Shown: positions 21,114 to 33,342, counted from the first letter of the stretch. The stretch is DNA of 64,000 nt from Shinisaurus crocodilurus (GCA_021292165.1 CM037876.1:316972776-317036775), one strand, 5' to 3'. A program made the numbers and translations. Notes: generated by a model not told the origin, from the sequence alone.

Positions 21114-21439
21114 CTTTAGCCTATGGGGGAAATGCACATTTTTGGTTCGTTTTTTTGAATTATATATATTTTTCTTTGACTAAATTTGCATAAAATTACA
21201 TAAAGTGAAGGGGGGGACACTCCCCAAGTCCATGGAATCCGCGCAATTTAGTCGGATGGTCCTGCTTCTCAACCAGGGGCATCTTCCACGGGAGCAGGGC
21301 AGTGGGAGGAGGTCTCTGCGGGAGAGGGTGTTTCAAGGGCGGCTCCTTCGGTGCATCATCAACTAAAGAGGGCAGGGCGGAGGCGTCTGGTGAGGCGCAG
21401 CCGCCGCCTGAGAGCCAGGTCTCCCTGCCAAGCCTGTGG

Positions 21440-21615
21440 CTTACGCTGGCTCAGCTTGTCTGAGTGTGGAAAGCTAAGCAGCGTCAGGCCTGGTTGTTAC
21501 TTGGATGGGAGACCCCTCCTCTAGTTTCCTGCATTGAGCAGGGGGTTGGACTCGATGGCCTTGTAGGCTCCTTCCAACTCTATGATCTATGAAATCTATG
21601 AAATCATGAAATCTA
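21440..21615 (+). mobile_element. 5S rRNA-derived SINE with CR1 tail
   Basis: 21440-21515 resembles the internal promoter half of 5S rRNA, with AGCTAAGCAGCGTCAGGCCT and TTACTTGGATGGGAGACC. It runs directly into a CR1 3' end (TGCATTGAGCAGGGGGTTGG and the TCTATGA terminal repeats) ending near 21615. A 5S head on a CR1 tail fits a LINE-mobilised SINE. Only one copy is seen here, so a chance junction is possible. Confidence 0.65.
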
Positions 21616-22100
21616 TGAATGTCCGATAGTGATCTTTAGTGGCCTGCATTTAAGAGAAAGCAACCTGCAGCAGACTTTGCAGGAAACACCGTAGTAGTAA
21701 CCTGGAAAGCTTTCCTGCTTTCTCTGGAACTGTGAACTTACTGGGATGTGTTCTGTGTGCTGAACCCAGGGAAAGTTGGGCCTTTTGTCCTGATGCTAGT
21801 GGATTGATTCTTGGCTAGCAACAACTGTGGATCTTAATTGGGACTATAAAGGCTTATAGTTAATTACTGGAATTACTGCAAGGGAAGGTTGCATGGAGGC
21901 TTCTGCATCAGCTCTGGGAATTCAGGTTCTGACATCTGAACTCATGTGGATCCGTTGCAGATTTCTCTGACATCGCTAGTAGGAAGGGCAAGCGTGTGTA
22001 GATCGGTTCAGGTCCAGAGCGGCGAATCTAGGACAGAGGGGCCAAAGCAGACACCGAGTTCCTCCAGAGCAGCAAACAAAGATCGGAGAGGCTGGAGGCA
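21616..22100. other. No recognised feature
   Basis: Single-copy looking sequence; nothing recognised. Confidence 0.4.
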
Positions 22101-22103
22101 ATA

Positions 22104-22400
22104 GTACAGGAAGCTGCCTGATATGGAGTCAGGCCATTGGTCCCTCTAGCCCAGTATTGTAGACACCAACTGGCAGGAGCTCTCCAGGGTTCCAGGCAGG
22201 ATTCTTTCCAAGCCCTATCTGGAGGCCGCAGGTTGAACCAGGGACTTTCTTCATGCAAAGCATTTGCCCCATCGACACTGAGCTATGGTCCCTTCATTCA
22301 GCACCTGCTGTTCCAAGGCGGTCACCCATCCCGGTACTAACCAGGCCCGACCCTGCTTAGCTTCTGAGATCAGACGAGATCAGGCTGTTCAGGGCTGCTC
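22104..22400 (-). mobile_element. Composite 5S-tRNA-Ala SINE
   Basis: On the minus strand, a 5S rRNA-like head (22400 to about 22300, with AGCTAAGCAGGGTCGGGCCT and GTGACCGCCTTGG) is followed at once by a tRNA-Ala-like unit (ATAGCTCAGTG box A, CTTTGCAT anticodon arm, GGTTCAACC box B) and a body ending GGCAGCTTCCTGTAC. The order matches the plus-strand copy at 33425. Confidence 0.85.
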
Positions 22401-22620
22401 AGATGTTACAAAGTATGTAGTAACGCTGAGCTGGATCATATGACTCCAGGAGTTTATATGACTACACTAGCAATGAGTTGTTCAGACTGAGGAACCAAGC
22501 CTGAAGGAACAGTTAACCAGGCCCCAACTGGCTCCCAAGATGACTTTGTTTGCCTGGGCCAATGAGCTGCAGTGCCCTCTCACGGCGATCACCTGGTGGG
22601 TGCTGCAGACAGTAAAATTT

Positions 22621-22969
22621 AGGGATGTCGGAGAAATTCGCAACGAATTCAAATGAGTTCAGATTTCCATGAATCCGACCTGCAGATTCCGCAGCGGACT
22701 GGCTCTTTCTGAGGAGTGGGCTCTGCGGACGTGTGCAACATTTTACAACTTTTTTTGTGAGATCTGTGCAAATTTGCATTAGTGCTAATGCGCATTGACA
22801 GATGGACGGACGCATTGGCGCAAATGCACATTTGCACAAGTAGAATGAAATTTTTCATACATCTCTAAAACAAATCTGATTTCATCAATGAGCAAGCGCC
22901 GTAATGAAAGATGCCTGACAATTCACTAACAACAAACAGGATGGATTCAACCAAGTCCATGCATCCCTA
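22621..22969. mobile_element. AGGGATG-ended nonautonomous DNA transposon
   Basis: Starts AGGGATGTCGG and ends ATGCATCCCTAG. The interior carries inverted TGCAAATTTGCA/AATGCACATTTGCAC words. It is the same family as the elements at 1061 and 20236. No certain target duplication. Confidence 0.5.
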
Positions 22970-24040
22970 GCTGCAGCACTGCATGTCCCAAGAGGATAGC
23001 TCCCTCCCTCTGCCTGAGAGCTGCCCAGGCAGGACAGGGCTCCTTAGGGTGCCAAGGCCCTGCTGCAGAGTCCCATGTTCAAGTCCATGGCTGGAGAAAG
23101 GGTGAGCAACTTCTTCATGGGCCCTCCACGAGCAGGATGAGTTTAGCACAGAGAAAGGGACTCGGATGTTGCTGGAAGGAGCATCTCCCCTCAGTCTGCA
23201 TGCCACTCATCGTGCCCATTGGGCTGGCACATGAACGGACTCAGATGGCACTGGCTGAGTCCCTGGCTCTGTGCATGCCTGCATCCCCACTGTTATCTCC
23301 AATCACAGATCGGAGATAACAATGGGCATTCATCCAGAAGGTCAGGCTTGGGGGTCAATTCCCAGCCCCTGAATGAATCCAAGAAGGCTCCGCAGGCTCG
23401 ATGGGAAACCTTCATGGGCCAGAAGTTCCCCCCATTCCTGGCCTGGAGCTTTCTCTGGGCTTCCCAATTGGCTGGGCCCGCTGGAGCTGCCATTGAGGAA
23501 GATAAGTTGGGCAAAGGCTGGTGCATTGGTGGGGCGTCAGCTTTGACTACAGACATAAATTTCAGCTTCCAAGAGCCTCAATTTGTGCCTGACATACGTA
23601 TCTAAAGTAGATGGAAACATCAGGTTGATCCAGTTGGTTAATTCCAGGGAAGTTTTTTTGGGGGGGGGATAACAAGTGTATTGACCTTTAAGTGCCCTGT
23701 GGCACCATTAAGAATCTCAAAGCCATTAGCCTTTTCACTTTGGAAAGTGCTTGCTTCCTGCCGTCTGGAGGCTATGGTAATTGAGGGCACCGCACACCCC
23801 GATTTACTCCAATTCTGTCAGCACCGAGGGTTCAGGGAAGGCAATTCCGGAGGAGTCTGGTACAAAGACTGCAGCTGCTGATCCAAGATAAATGGTTGTC
23901 TCTCTGGACTTCTCAATAGATGTCCTAGGCCTAGAAAATACTTCTGTAAATATGCATGAGCAAGTTTTTGCTGAGTGAGACGTTTTCCGGGGTGGACATA
24001 TTGCAGTGGTATCATGCATCTTGGGACAAGACCTTTCCCT
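22970..24040. other. No recognised feature
   Basis: Single-copy looking sequence with a T/G run at 23656-23669; nothing recognised. Confidence 0.4.
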
Positions 24041-24240
24041 TCGATGTTATCCAAGATACACTGGGGATCGAACCGGCACGGCCTGCGTGCAAAGCACGCC
24101 TGGTACCACTGCAAGCACTGTATCGAGAGACCAGCCGTCCCCAAGCTGGGACACTCCAGATGCGTTGGACTGCATGGTGGGAGATGATGGGAGTTGCAGT
24201 CCAACACTTATGGAGGGCAGCAGGTTGAGGAAGACTGATC
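24041..24240. mobile_element. tRNA-SINE head fragment and diverged hairpin MITE
   Basis: 24045-24110, reversed, shows GGTTCGATCCC (box B) and a CTTTGCACGC anticodon-arm remnant of the tRNA-Ala SINE. 24140-24240 has ...GACTGCATGGTGGGAG / GATGGGAGTTGCAGTCCAAC arms of a GTTGGACTACAACTCCCA-type MITE. Confidence 0.5.
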
Positions 24241-25732
24241 TAGACAAAACTAAAGCAGATGAGCCAGTGGCTCTTTTCAGCATAAGGCCGCTTCAAATAT
24301 ATTTGAATTCTGGGGTGTGTTAAGGAATAAGGAAGCTGTTTGCTCTCTCAGGCTGGTTTTCTGTTGCTTTGGCAGATATACAAGTGTTTGGCTTCGCTTC
24401 ACAATTCATCTGTCCTTGCAGGAAGGCAAATTTGACCTGTGGGGAGAGGAACCTTCATACTAAGACAAGCACGGTGCCCAAATTAGGGTGGGGGGCAGAG
24501 AGGGGCCCGGCTGCTGCTCACCCCTAAAGGGGTCAGGTTTTTGCAAGCATCCAAATAAACTTTCCCCCAAAGGTTGAACCTTTTGTGAGTGTCCAATTCA
24601 AGCACTCACCCAAAAGAAAGCCTCAGAGGACATTCATGAATTACCCTCTGCCACCTCCCTCTTACCTGGCGGCAGTTAGCACTCCCCAGGCCTGAAAGGA
24701 GGGAAGTCCCAGAATCCCCAGTGGGACACCAGCACTTTTTGCAGATGTATTGGCAGATTGATTCCTGGGCAAACCAGAATGGGGGCTTCCCCAAAAAGCT
24801 CAGCCAGGCCCAACCAGGCTTCACTGCACAGGTCTGGCGTGGCCTGCTCACATGGACTGATGACATCACTGATCCAGGTTGCTCATCCATGGAGGTGGAT
24901 GTAGGCCAGCCTATTTTCTTGCCATTTCTTCATGAAGATACTTTCGAGAAGATTCCATTTCCTGCTGCCACCTGGGAGTTAGAATTGCAGAACACTGAAG
25001 CCTTTTCCCATACTCCGCTTCTAGGATAGCTACGGCTGGCACAGTCATCTTTACCACTTCAATGTTTCCCATTCTGCAGGTCTCAGATAGTAACAAGCAC
25101 CCTTGATCAACCTGTAAGTAAGCAGCTGACATGTTGCTAGATCTCCCCTGTTGGTTCTGTCACATGCCAACCCGCTGGGGTCCTCTGAGATTAGCGGCGC
25201 ATTGCGCTGCTCTTTCCATACCGACGCAATGGCAGCAGCCATATGGCATTTGACATCCGAGGGCTTTAATTGCTGCTTATCAGAAAGGTTGTTTGAGAAA
25301 TAAAAGTATGCACAGCCCGAGGGTCTGAGAATAAATGAATCTGCTTCTGAGAGGCAAACGTGCTGTAGAGCAACGTTCTGTTCTTCTGCTACATTTTTAA
25401 ACACCGTTTTATGTTCCCATCACCCAAGAGCCTGCCTGCCACTCGTATGCAAAGTACACAATCACTGACAACCGAGCGTGCAGTTCCAGACGTTGTGCTT
25501 TGGGTTCACAACTTTCCTTTAAAGGCCATTTCACATGTTATAGAGAGGCAAACTTGGGTTTGTCACCAAGGGTATGATCAGAAGAGTGCTACGACCAATC
25601 CCCCCCCCTCCGCCTCTAAAGTATATCTGTAGTACGATACATATGTTTCTTATGATCTGTTGCATAGGTGGGAGCAACTGAAAGCAAGCATTCAATGAAA
25701 CATATTGGAATCATACTGCAACTTACCGTACT
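24241..25732. other. No recognised feature
   Basis: Single-copy looking sequence. No gene or repeat is identified. Confidence 0.4.
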
Positions 25733-25900
25733 CAGGGCTTTTTTTTCTGGTGGAACTCACCGGAACTGAGTTCCAGCACCTTTTCTTCTATTAATTGCAC
25801 CTTTTCTTCTATTAATTGCATTACAATTTAATCGCCGTCTACTCCCGAGGAAATGTAATCCAAGAGTTCCGGTACCCTTTCCTCCAGAAAAAAAGCACTG
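25733..25900. mobile_element. 168-bp hAT MITE with perfect duplication
   Basis: The termini CAGGGCTTTTTTTTCTGG and CCAGAAAAAAAGCACTG are inverted. A perfect 8-bp duplication ACCGTACT flanks it (25725-25732 and 25901-25908). The interior has a tandem doublet of TTTTCTTCTATTAATTGCA. This is a typical hAT-type nonautonomous element. Confidence 0.93.
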
Positions 25901-25999
25901 ACCGTACTCATAAGATTTTGCAAACCTGTAGTCACAAATTGATCCATCCAATAAAGATATCATTAGGCAAAACCAATATAGTTCTTAAAAAGACACTCA

Positions 26000-26195
26000 C
26001 TTGAGTTGCCTAATACTGAGTTAGACCATCCGTACATCTAGCCCAGCATTGTCGACTCTGACTGGCAGCTTTGGCTCTCCAGGGCTTCAGGCCAGATTCT
26101 TTCATAGCCCTACCTGCAGTTGCTGGGTATCGGACCTCGGACCTTCAGCAGGCAAAGCATGCACTCCACCACTGAGCTGCATCCCCCATCCTTAA
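26000..26195 (-). mobile_element. tRNA-Ala-derived SINE
   Basis: Reversed, it shows CAGCTCAGTGGTGGAGTGCA (box A), a CTTTGCCTGC arm, a degraded box B, and the body words CCTGGAGAGCC and CTAGATG. Diverged, no 5S head. Confidence 0.8.
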
Positions 26196-26239
26196 GATCA
26201 AACAACAGCCCAAGCTAATTCTCAGACTGGACAAGTGGA

Positions 26240-26922
26240 CAGGGCCGGATTAAGAGCATTATGGGCCTGGTGCTGAGGATTTTGGTGGGCCTTTTTATGG
26301 AAATAAATAAAATGAAGACGCAATTTTATATTAAAACAAATTAAATATTTTAATTACCATTAAAGTGCCAAAACTCAAAAACTCCTGCAGCTCATCAGTA
26401 AGGGTCTTCCCAGTTTCCCCCAAATTTATTTATTAAAAAAGAAAAAGCAGCCACAACAAAAAGCCAGGAAGCTTTGCTTGACCAAGAATAATTGTGTTGT
26501 TCTTGTTGCTTTGTTTCATTTTTGTTTTTGTTTTTTTGTTAAACTAGCATTTGAACAATTGAGCTGCGAATCAGAAAGATCTTTTGCTCGAGGCTGGAGA
26601 GAGAGGTCCCTTCTAAATCTGAATATTACAGACCCTAGCAAGCCCCCCATGTGCTTCAAAGAAATGTAGTAACAGTGATTGAAATGCAAAAACCTACCGA
26701 AATGCTAATTTGAGAACAACAGTTCTTGCTAGGTCTTGCCTCAAGCCTGTAATGCAGATGTGCTTAGAACACCTTTCTAATCTTGAAAAAATCATTAATT
26801 ATGCTGAATGATAACGATCAGAGCTAACTCAAATCGTGCCGCGCGTCCCTATATTGTGGGCCTATTTTCTGTTATGGGCCTGGAGCTGCCGCTCCAATCG
26901 CCCCTATCTTAATCCGGCCCTG
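26240..26922. mobile_element. 683-bp hAT element, CAGGGCCGGATTAAGA ends
   Basis: The inverted termini CAGGGCCGGATTAAGA and TCTTAATCCGGCCCTG are complementary. The perfect 8-bp duplication CAAGTGGA lies at 26232-26239 and 26923-26930. The AT-rich interior may derive from a transposase gene, but no domain is readable. Nonautonomous or dead. Confidence 0.93.
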
Positions 26923-26972
26923 CAAGTGGACTATGTGAACAACTACACCTTTCTGAAAAACAAAATAAAACC

Positions 26973-27218
26973 CTGGTTCACATGATGAAACATCCCACGG
27001 TTTGTTCTTGGGTTATAACTCTGGGTTATTCCTTCTTCAACAACCCAGAGCTCCAGGTTCACACATCATGGAGAACAACCCAGGGACGGGGGATCCCTGG
27101 GCGGTTTAGCACACAGGAAGTGGTCAAGCAGTCTGGAGCCAGCATGCTTGCTCACTCGTGCATGCTCCCAAACAACCTATGGTTAACAACCCATGGGTTG
27201 TTTCATTGTGCAAACCAG
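26973..27218. mobile_element. Candidate TIR element (CTGGTTCACATG ends)
   Basis: The ends CTGGTTCACATGATGAAAC and GTTTCATTGTGCAAACCAG are imperfect inverted repeats. The interior has repeated AACAACCCA/TGGGTTGTT words. No target duplication was seen. Confidence 0.45.
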
Positions 27219-28007
27219 ATCACTGCCTCCAAGACTCAGTTTCTCATGGGTAGAATGGATTCTGAGCCAGCTCAGAGCAACACTTCTATGAGGCAGCTAA
27301 AGTATCCGGCCAGAGAGCGGCTGTGAGGAAAGTAGCAGAGTAAGAGAAATAAGAAGTCCATTCACGTTAATGAGGCTTGCCCAGAAGAAATTCTTGCTGG
27401 ATCATACCCTGCATCACAGTCTCCCAAAGAACATGAAGATCCTCAAAGGCAGGGTCTCCAAGCAACCCAGCACAATTAGGAAATTATCTCCCTACTTAAT
27501 TCAGTAGAGAGAACCTTGCAGCAGTTCAGTGGCATACACTGGTCCGCAGTATTCAAAATCCAATCTGACTCTCCAAGCTATGCGAAAGAAGAAGCTGAGA
27601 TTCTATTTATTTTTAGGGGCACACACGCAATTGGTGATGAAATTGCATCAATGAAATGCCCCTCAGGCATGAGAAAAATGCAGTAAATTATCTGTTTATT
27701 CTGCAATTTGCCTGCAAACTCTCTCCACAGTAAGATGAAGGTGCCCGAAATGACTTCTTTCTCCCTCTCTTGCTTATAGTGCTTTGGTCACATTACCCAG
27801 GGTGATCTTCATGTTTTCATCTCTCGGAGGGAAAAAAAGGATTCTTTCTGGTTTGAGGCTGAGAAGGAACTTACGATGACACGGCCAAATGATCTTACAG
27901 CATTCCTTTCCTCATATCTGAGATCAAGCAGAAGGGAGCGGGTGCTTGCGTACGAAAAAAAATACAATAAAACGCGCTCGATAGACAGACAGACTGAAAC
28001 TGCCTTC
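27219..28007. other. No recognised feature
   Basis: Single-copy looking sequence; nothing recognised. Confidence 0.4.
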
Positions 28008-28015
28008 CTCTGGAC

Positions 28016-28152
28016 CAGTGTTCTCCAACCTTGGGTCCCCCAGATGTTTTTGGCCTACAACACCCAGCATGCCCCAGCCAGCTATGCTGGCTGGGGCATG
28101 CTGGGAGTTGTAGGCCAAAAACATCTGGGGACCCAAGGTTGGAGAACACGTG
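28016..28152. mobile_element. Hairpin hAT-like MITE (copy 5)
   Basis: Palindrome with single-base additions. The flanking 8-mers CTCTGGAC and CTCTGAAC match at 7 of 8. Confidence 0.9.
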
Positions 28153-28479
28153 CTCTGAACCATGCAGTCCAATGTTCTCTGTCTGGAGTTTTTGGAATAT
28201 ATTTGTTTTTCCTGCTACTCTCTGTACTTTACCTTCTCTCTATTTCTGGGCCTAGTGATGGGTGAGCTCCCTGCAGCTCTGTATTTATGAGCTTTCTCAG
28301 CGAACGTTCCGTAGAAGCTCCTCTGTTTTCCGAGAGTTCTCACCCACCAAGTAATGTTGACGTGTGCATGCCGACACAGTGCCATATTCATGCACATAAC
28401 TGCAATGCCCCATGGGAATCGCAGTTTGCTTTGACACAGGAAGACGGGGATCCGTCTTCTCCGGAGTTCAGACCCGGGA

Positions 28480-28635
28480 TCCATCTAGCCCAGTATTGTC
28501 AACAGTGACTAGCAGTGACACGCCAGGGTTTCAGGCGGGAGTTTTTCCAGCCCTATCTGGAGATGCTGCTGCCGGGGCTTGAACCCGCGACCTTCTGCAC
28601 GCAAAGCAGGTGCTCTACCACTGAGCCACAGCACC
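28480..28635 (-). mobile_element. tRNA-Ala-derived SINE
   Basis: The reverse strand at 28565-28632 folds like a tRNA: GTGGCTCAGTGGTAGAGCAC (D arm/box A), CTGCTTTGCGTGCAG (anticodon arm, TGC in the loop, Ala-type) and GCGGGTTCAAGCCC (box B). It continues into the SINE body toward 28480. It is a SINE, not a functional tRNA gene, because the body follows without an acceptor end. Confidence 0.85.
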
Positions 28636-29598
28636 TTATGCATGACTCAGACAGACATTCCCCCGGTTTATCTGTTCATGTAGCATGGTATTGTTTTATA
28701 AGTCACAGGCCTGTTTTTTTTTAAAGCTGACATAATTTCAGTCCAATCAATGAGAGTTTAAATGAGATGAAAAGGTTAATATGAAAGCACTTCTGTGCCT
28801 CCTCCTTCAGGGCTGCTGCCTGGTTCCGGAAGCCTGGGGCCCACAGTGTACCGGACCTGATTTAACCTTCTGAGAGAGAGAGTCAGTCTGCGGAATGGGG
28901 CTCGATCCATAATTCAGCTTAGCATAATGAACAAAACTAACCCAATTCATATACTGGATAGTGATGATCTCTTTTCATTTTTCTCCAGGGCTTCAGTTTA
29001 ATTTGGGGTGCGGACGAGGCGTTTCAACGGAAACACTGGCACAAAATTGAAGGGGAAGGAGCAAAAAAATAATTTCAGAGTAGAGGGGACGGGACGTGCA
29101 ATTCTGGTGCAGGTGAGTGACTTACCCATTCCCCTTGGAAAGACCGCCAGCTTTAAAGGGGTGTGTGTGTGTGTGTGTTTTCTTTTGTTTTGTTTTAAAG
29201 GAAAGGGAAAGGGGGAAATGTTTAAAAGGGCCAAAAGAAGAAATGAAGAAAGAAAAGCCAGGAGAAAAAAAATGTAAGAACCCCCACTTATGCCAGGGTT
29301 GCAACCCACAAACCATTTCCTGGGTCATTTGGGAGGATCCACTTGCAGCCCCTGAATCAGAATGCCCCCAACTCACCATCTGCAACTGTGGTGGTGTGAA
29401 TTGGGGGGAGCCATTTTGACCCACCTCTAATGAACCACATAACTGAGAACCATCACTACTTTGTGCCATGTTGGTCTAGCCCCCAAACTAGGATGAGGGG
29501 AAGTTTCTCAAGCATGGAGAATCGAGCTCTTCTGCGGGATGTGAAGCCGGAGTTGTCCTGAGTAAGCCTCCTTTCAGTGTTCACCCAATCTTCAGTAG
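28636..29598. other. Single-copy sequence with (GT)n
   Basis: A (GT)n tract lies at 29161-29179. No gene is recognised; the short frames here are low complexity (Lys-rich or Cys-Val). Confidence 0.45.
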
Positions 29599-29606
29599 CC
29601 ACTGGC

Positions 29607-30332
29607 CAGGGCCGGCGCTACCGCTAGGCCAACTAGGCTGTTGCCTAGGGCGCGTAGCGGAAGAGGGCGCAGAATGCTGCGTTCCTCTTCGCTGCCGGCG
29701 CGCTCCTGCCCTGCCCGCCCGCCCTCCTCTCCGAGAAAGCCAGGTCAGTGCGCCCGGAGTAGTGGTGGGTCCGAGCCTGGGCGCCTCCCCCCTACCTTGC
29801 CTCGCCTCCGCGCCGCCTCCCACCTCGCCTCGCTTCGCCTCTGCGCCGCCTCCCCCCCGCGCCGCCTCCCCCCACCTCGCCTCGCTTCGCCTCGCCTCGC
29901 CTCACCTCTGCGCCGCCTCCCCCCCCCGCGCCACCTCCCCCCACCTCGCCTCGCTTTGCTTCGCTTCAACTCTCCTCCGCGCTGCCTCCCCCCCCCCGAC
30001 ACCTACCTTCTCCGTGCTGTTTCCGGAGCCCCGCCCGCGCTCTGTTTTGGCGGGAAGTACCAGGGCAACAGGGCTTAAACAGCCCTGTTGCTCTGGTTTC
30101 CCCCGGCCAAAAACAGAGCGCGGGGGTCCCTTTTCGGAGGAGGCGTCGGACTGGGAAGGTAGGTGGGGGGGCGGCAGCGGCAGCGGCAGCGTGCGGGGGG
30201 GGGGGTCCGGTGGCGGCGGGGGGGCGGGAGGTTGCAGAGCAGGGCTGCTTTCCGGAGCCCCCCCCCACGGCACGAGGGGAGGCGCTAAATATAATTTAGC
30301 CTAGGGCGCCAAACTGCCCTGCACCGGTCCTG
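29607..30332. mobile_element. 726-bp GC-rich hAT element (CAGGGCCGGCGC ends)
   Basis: Starts CAGGGCCGGCGCTACC and ends GCACCGGTCCTG, with a perfect 8-bp duplication CCACTGGC (29599-29606 and 30333-30340). Just inside the ends are GCCTAGGGCGC-type motifs, also found in the small copy at 59494. The interior has a CCTCGCCTCGC pyrimidine-rich array (29780-30000), a strong hairpin around GGGCTTAAACAGCCC (30015-30125) and a G-rich right arm (30160-30245). The long frames on both strands reflect this composition and are not genes. Confidence 0.93.
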
Positions 30333-30534
30333 CCACTGGCTTGTCATGGGGGAAAGCAGCTGGAGAAAGCTTCCTTTGTCCTCTTTGACTACATGGAATG
30401 GAAGAGAAATGGAAGAGGAGTCACACACAGAGAGAGATGGCCACTTGTGCATTTCCAAAGAGGAGGAAATTAAATTATTATTAAGAGGAGGAATGTGTAT
30501 AAAATGTCATATGCTAATGTATATGTATAGATGA

Positions 30535-30780
30535 AAATTCAGGAATAGTTATTATAGTTTAAATAGAAATACAATATGCATTGTATTGTGATCAGGTGAC
30601 CTCTGTGTCCATCCTCAGTCTGCTATCCAGGCGTTGAGAGTTGATGGACAACATCAAGGCCTCTGCTCTCCTTTCTTATAGTTCTTGATATTTAAAACAG
30701 ATGTGGATTGGACAGTCCGTGAAATAAAGGGCTGTCCCCTGTAAATTAGGGCACCTGGCCACCCCAACACACCTACACAC
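30535..30780 (+). repeat. Unclassified interspersed repeat R, empty copy
   Basis: Closely similar to 59400-59860 (GATCAGGTGACCTCTGTGTC, CTCAGTCTGCT, AGTTCTTGAT, AAATAAAGGGCTGTCCC). It retains the uninterrupted site CTCAGTCTGCT where the other copy carries a hAT insertion. Type unknown. Confidence 0.7.
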
Positions 30781-32653
30781 AACTTATTTCCTGCCTACTG
30801 GAAGGGAAGGGAAGGCTTTAGGGAGTGTGTTTATGGGCATTTTATGTTACTCCCTTTGTATGGGGTTGGGAGACAACATGGTTGCTGGTGATTGGAGGAA
30901 CGTACATATTACAAGTGAAAGAGAGAAGCATTCATTGCATAACTGCAATGCACATGGCATCGTAAATGTGTGTGTGCGTTTGGGTCTTTTTAATTAACAG
31001 TCAAGAACGGTTCACAGGGGTATAAACACCCTTCTTTAGAGTCCCAGATATAGAGGACTTGGGTTTATAATGCAGTGGGAATACTGCTGAGTGATGCCAA
31101 ATGGAAAGATGAACATCTCATCTTTAAAAAAAAAAAAAGGCTTTTGATTAGCTGATATTGAAAGTTGGTCCTCATTAGGAACTGATGGCTAGAAGATGTT
31201 TTCATTAATTAGCATTGGTGGCTGGTAGTTCCTGGGCACGGCCCACCAGCTTGAGTGGGGGTGAGAGGAAGAAAAGAATCTGGCAGTTGGAAAGTAGCCA
31301 GGAGATCAAAATACAAGTTTTCCAGCTGGCCGGGGGGGGGGAGGCTTCAGTGTTGGGAGTGTGGGACTCGAAGGGCTTTTTTGGGGGGGGAAGATGGTTG
31401 CTCATGGGGATTGAACCAGGGACCTTTAACATGTACCCCTGCCAAAGCTCACTGGTACTGGTTAATTCAAATGTCTTTCCATAATCCAAAGTCCAGTTTT
31501 GCAAAATCCCTCCCATACAATTATGGGCTGGTCAAAAAGCAATTTTGTTACACCAAATATCACATAACTGCCACAACAATCCAGCCATGTGCCATAGTTT
31601 TAAGTCCCCATAGAGGTAATCTAAATTCCAGCAATGGGACTTAGAAGTGCTTACCTTTAGCTGGACTGTCTGCTCACTTGTTTCCTTTTCTGGATTGTAT
31701 AAAACCAGTTCTGCTGTTTCAAAGGGAACATCAACTTAAAAAAAAGAAGAAGCAAAGATGCTAAGCTAGAGGAAATAACATTGCCCCAACTTATATTAGA
31801 GCACTTTTACATAATTGTGGACTTAGTCATCCTGATGTTTCTTTGTAAATGGACTGAGTCTGAAAAGATGAGGACCAGAATTAGAACAATCTATACTGGC
31901 AAAATATCAAAATAAACACACACACACACACACACATACCCATGGTTTTATATTCTTCAGGGCTCTGCGGGAATAATCTCACTGTAAAAAGAGGCACTTG
32001 GGATCAAAGTAGCTTCAGTTTTTTCTGCAGTTCTTTGATATTCATAAGTTGATGTCATGGTTCCCTTTGGTACAAAATAAAAACATTAATTCAAAGCAGT
32101 CTGCGGTGTTCACAATTGCCACCGTGTGCAGTCACCAGTATCTTGAATCCAGTCACCAATGAAAAGCTTCAATTTATCTCAGAAGATCACCTCTTTATTA
32201 TGTATTGCCTCTTATGGATGTGATCCAGCAAAAATTAATTCTTGACTGGAGCAAGCAAAGCTTCTCATACATTTTATTTTCAGCAATCCTGGGAAATGTC
32301 TTCTTTTTTCCCATCAAATTTTCAATGCTCCTTGCAGAAACATTTATATTCATTTACACTGCCCTTTCTTGCCTTCGCTCTTGATTGTCCTCACTTGTCC
32401 TCTACGATGCCATCATATAGCCTGCTCATATTGGGGCTGCTCCAATTTGAGCAAAAGTGTGCTCACATTTTCAAGCAGCTTTCTTTCCAATAATCGCCAT
32501 ATTGCTGCCAAAAACTGGAGCTGGGACGTGTGTTCTCTAACCCAGGTCCCTGAGATCAGGAGCTAGAGCAGGAACCGCCAGAACAGGCTGCACCGTTGGC
32601 CAAAGAAAGAAAGAAGGCGGGGTTCCTAGTGTTGACATCACTGTTTCCTGCTA
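30781..32653. other. No recognised gene; short simple repeats
   Basis: Contains an A run near 31126, G runs near 31330 and 31385, and (CA)n at 31915-31935. 31395-31440, reversed, may be a tRNA-SINE box-B remnant (GGTCCCTGGTTCAATCCCC). Confidence 0.4.
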
Positions 32654-33066
32654 GGGATGGGCAAGAATTTCATTTTACTTTGTTTTTGATAAGAATTTAC
32701 CAAAATCCATACATTTCTTCGTAGTCAGGATAGAATGTTAGAGAAAACAAAACCAACAGATCCATCCATGGAGGTTCAGGGTTTGAGTGCTTAGCAATTA
32801 AAAGACTGACTGAGTTTCAATCGCTGCATATTCAACCAGGCTCCCCGTCTTTGACAGCTATATGGGAGGTACAACATGTCCTCCCCATGCTGGGAATACC
32901 TGTACCTATGAATTTGACCAACGCAGATGGCTGAGAGTTTCAGTTCAGTTCATTTTGAATAAGAATTTAACAAAATTTACAAAGTCCTTCAGCTTTGGGC
33001 GAGAAAGAACTTGAGATTTAAAAAATCTGAAGACCAGAGAAAGCAAAACTGACATGTGTATCCATC
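32654..33066. mobile_element. Candidate AGGGATG-ended element
   Basis: Starts AGGGATGGGCAAGAATTTCA and ends CATCCCT. Repeated ATAAGAATTTA.CAAAAT words lie near both ends in the same orientation. The boundaries and duplication are not certain. Confidence 0.4.
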
Positions 33067-33171
33067 CCTGCCTCCTGTGCCTGTAGAGGGTGGCAAGGCC
33101 TTAGCATCTGAGTAGATGCTGCTTGGATTTCTGCTTCAGGAGATGCCTCTGAGTTTTCAAGAAGAGGGGCA

Positions 33172-33286
33172 CACAACCCTATGCAAGTTTAGACAGAAAA
33201 AAGGCCTACAACTCCCAGCATGCACATGCTGGGATTTGTAGGCCTTTTTTTCTGTCTAAACTTGCATAAGGTTGTGCCCTAAGTGC
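33172..33286. mobile_element. Palindromic MITE, GGGCACAACC ends, short core
   Basis: The arms GGCACACAACCCTATGCAAG and CTTGCATAAGGTTGTGCCC surround TTTAGACAGAAAAAAGGCC and a short CTACAACTCCCAGCATG core. It is the same family as 43764, flanked by AAG on both sides, which could be a 3-bp duplication. Confidence 0.65.
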
Positions 33287-33342
33287 ATTTTTTTGCATCC
33301 AGTTCTTAGCTAAAACAAATCAAGTAACAACAACTAAAGTTA

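Noticed and set aside
28565..28632. Possible tRNA-Ala gene
   Set aside because: Folds like a tRNA but continues into a SINE body, and diverged copies occur elsewhere in the window.
29745..30304. Overlapping long frames rich in Arg, Pro, Gly and Ala on both strands
   Set aside because: They lie inside a hAT element with pyrimidine/purine arrays. Composition alone removes stop codons.
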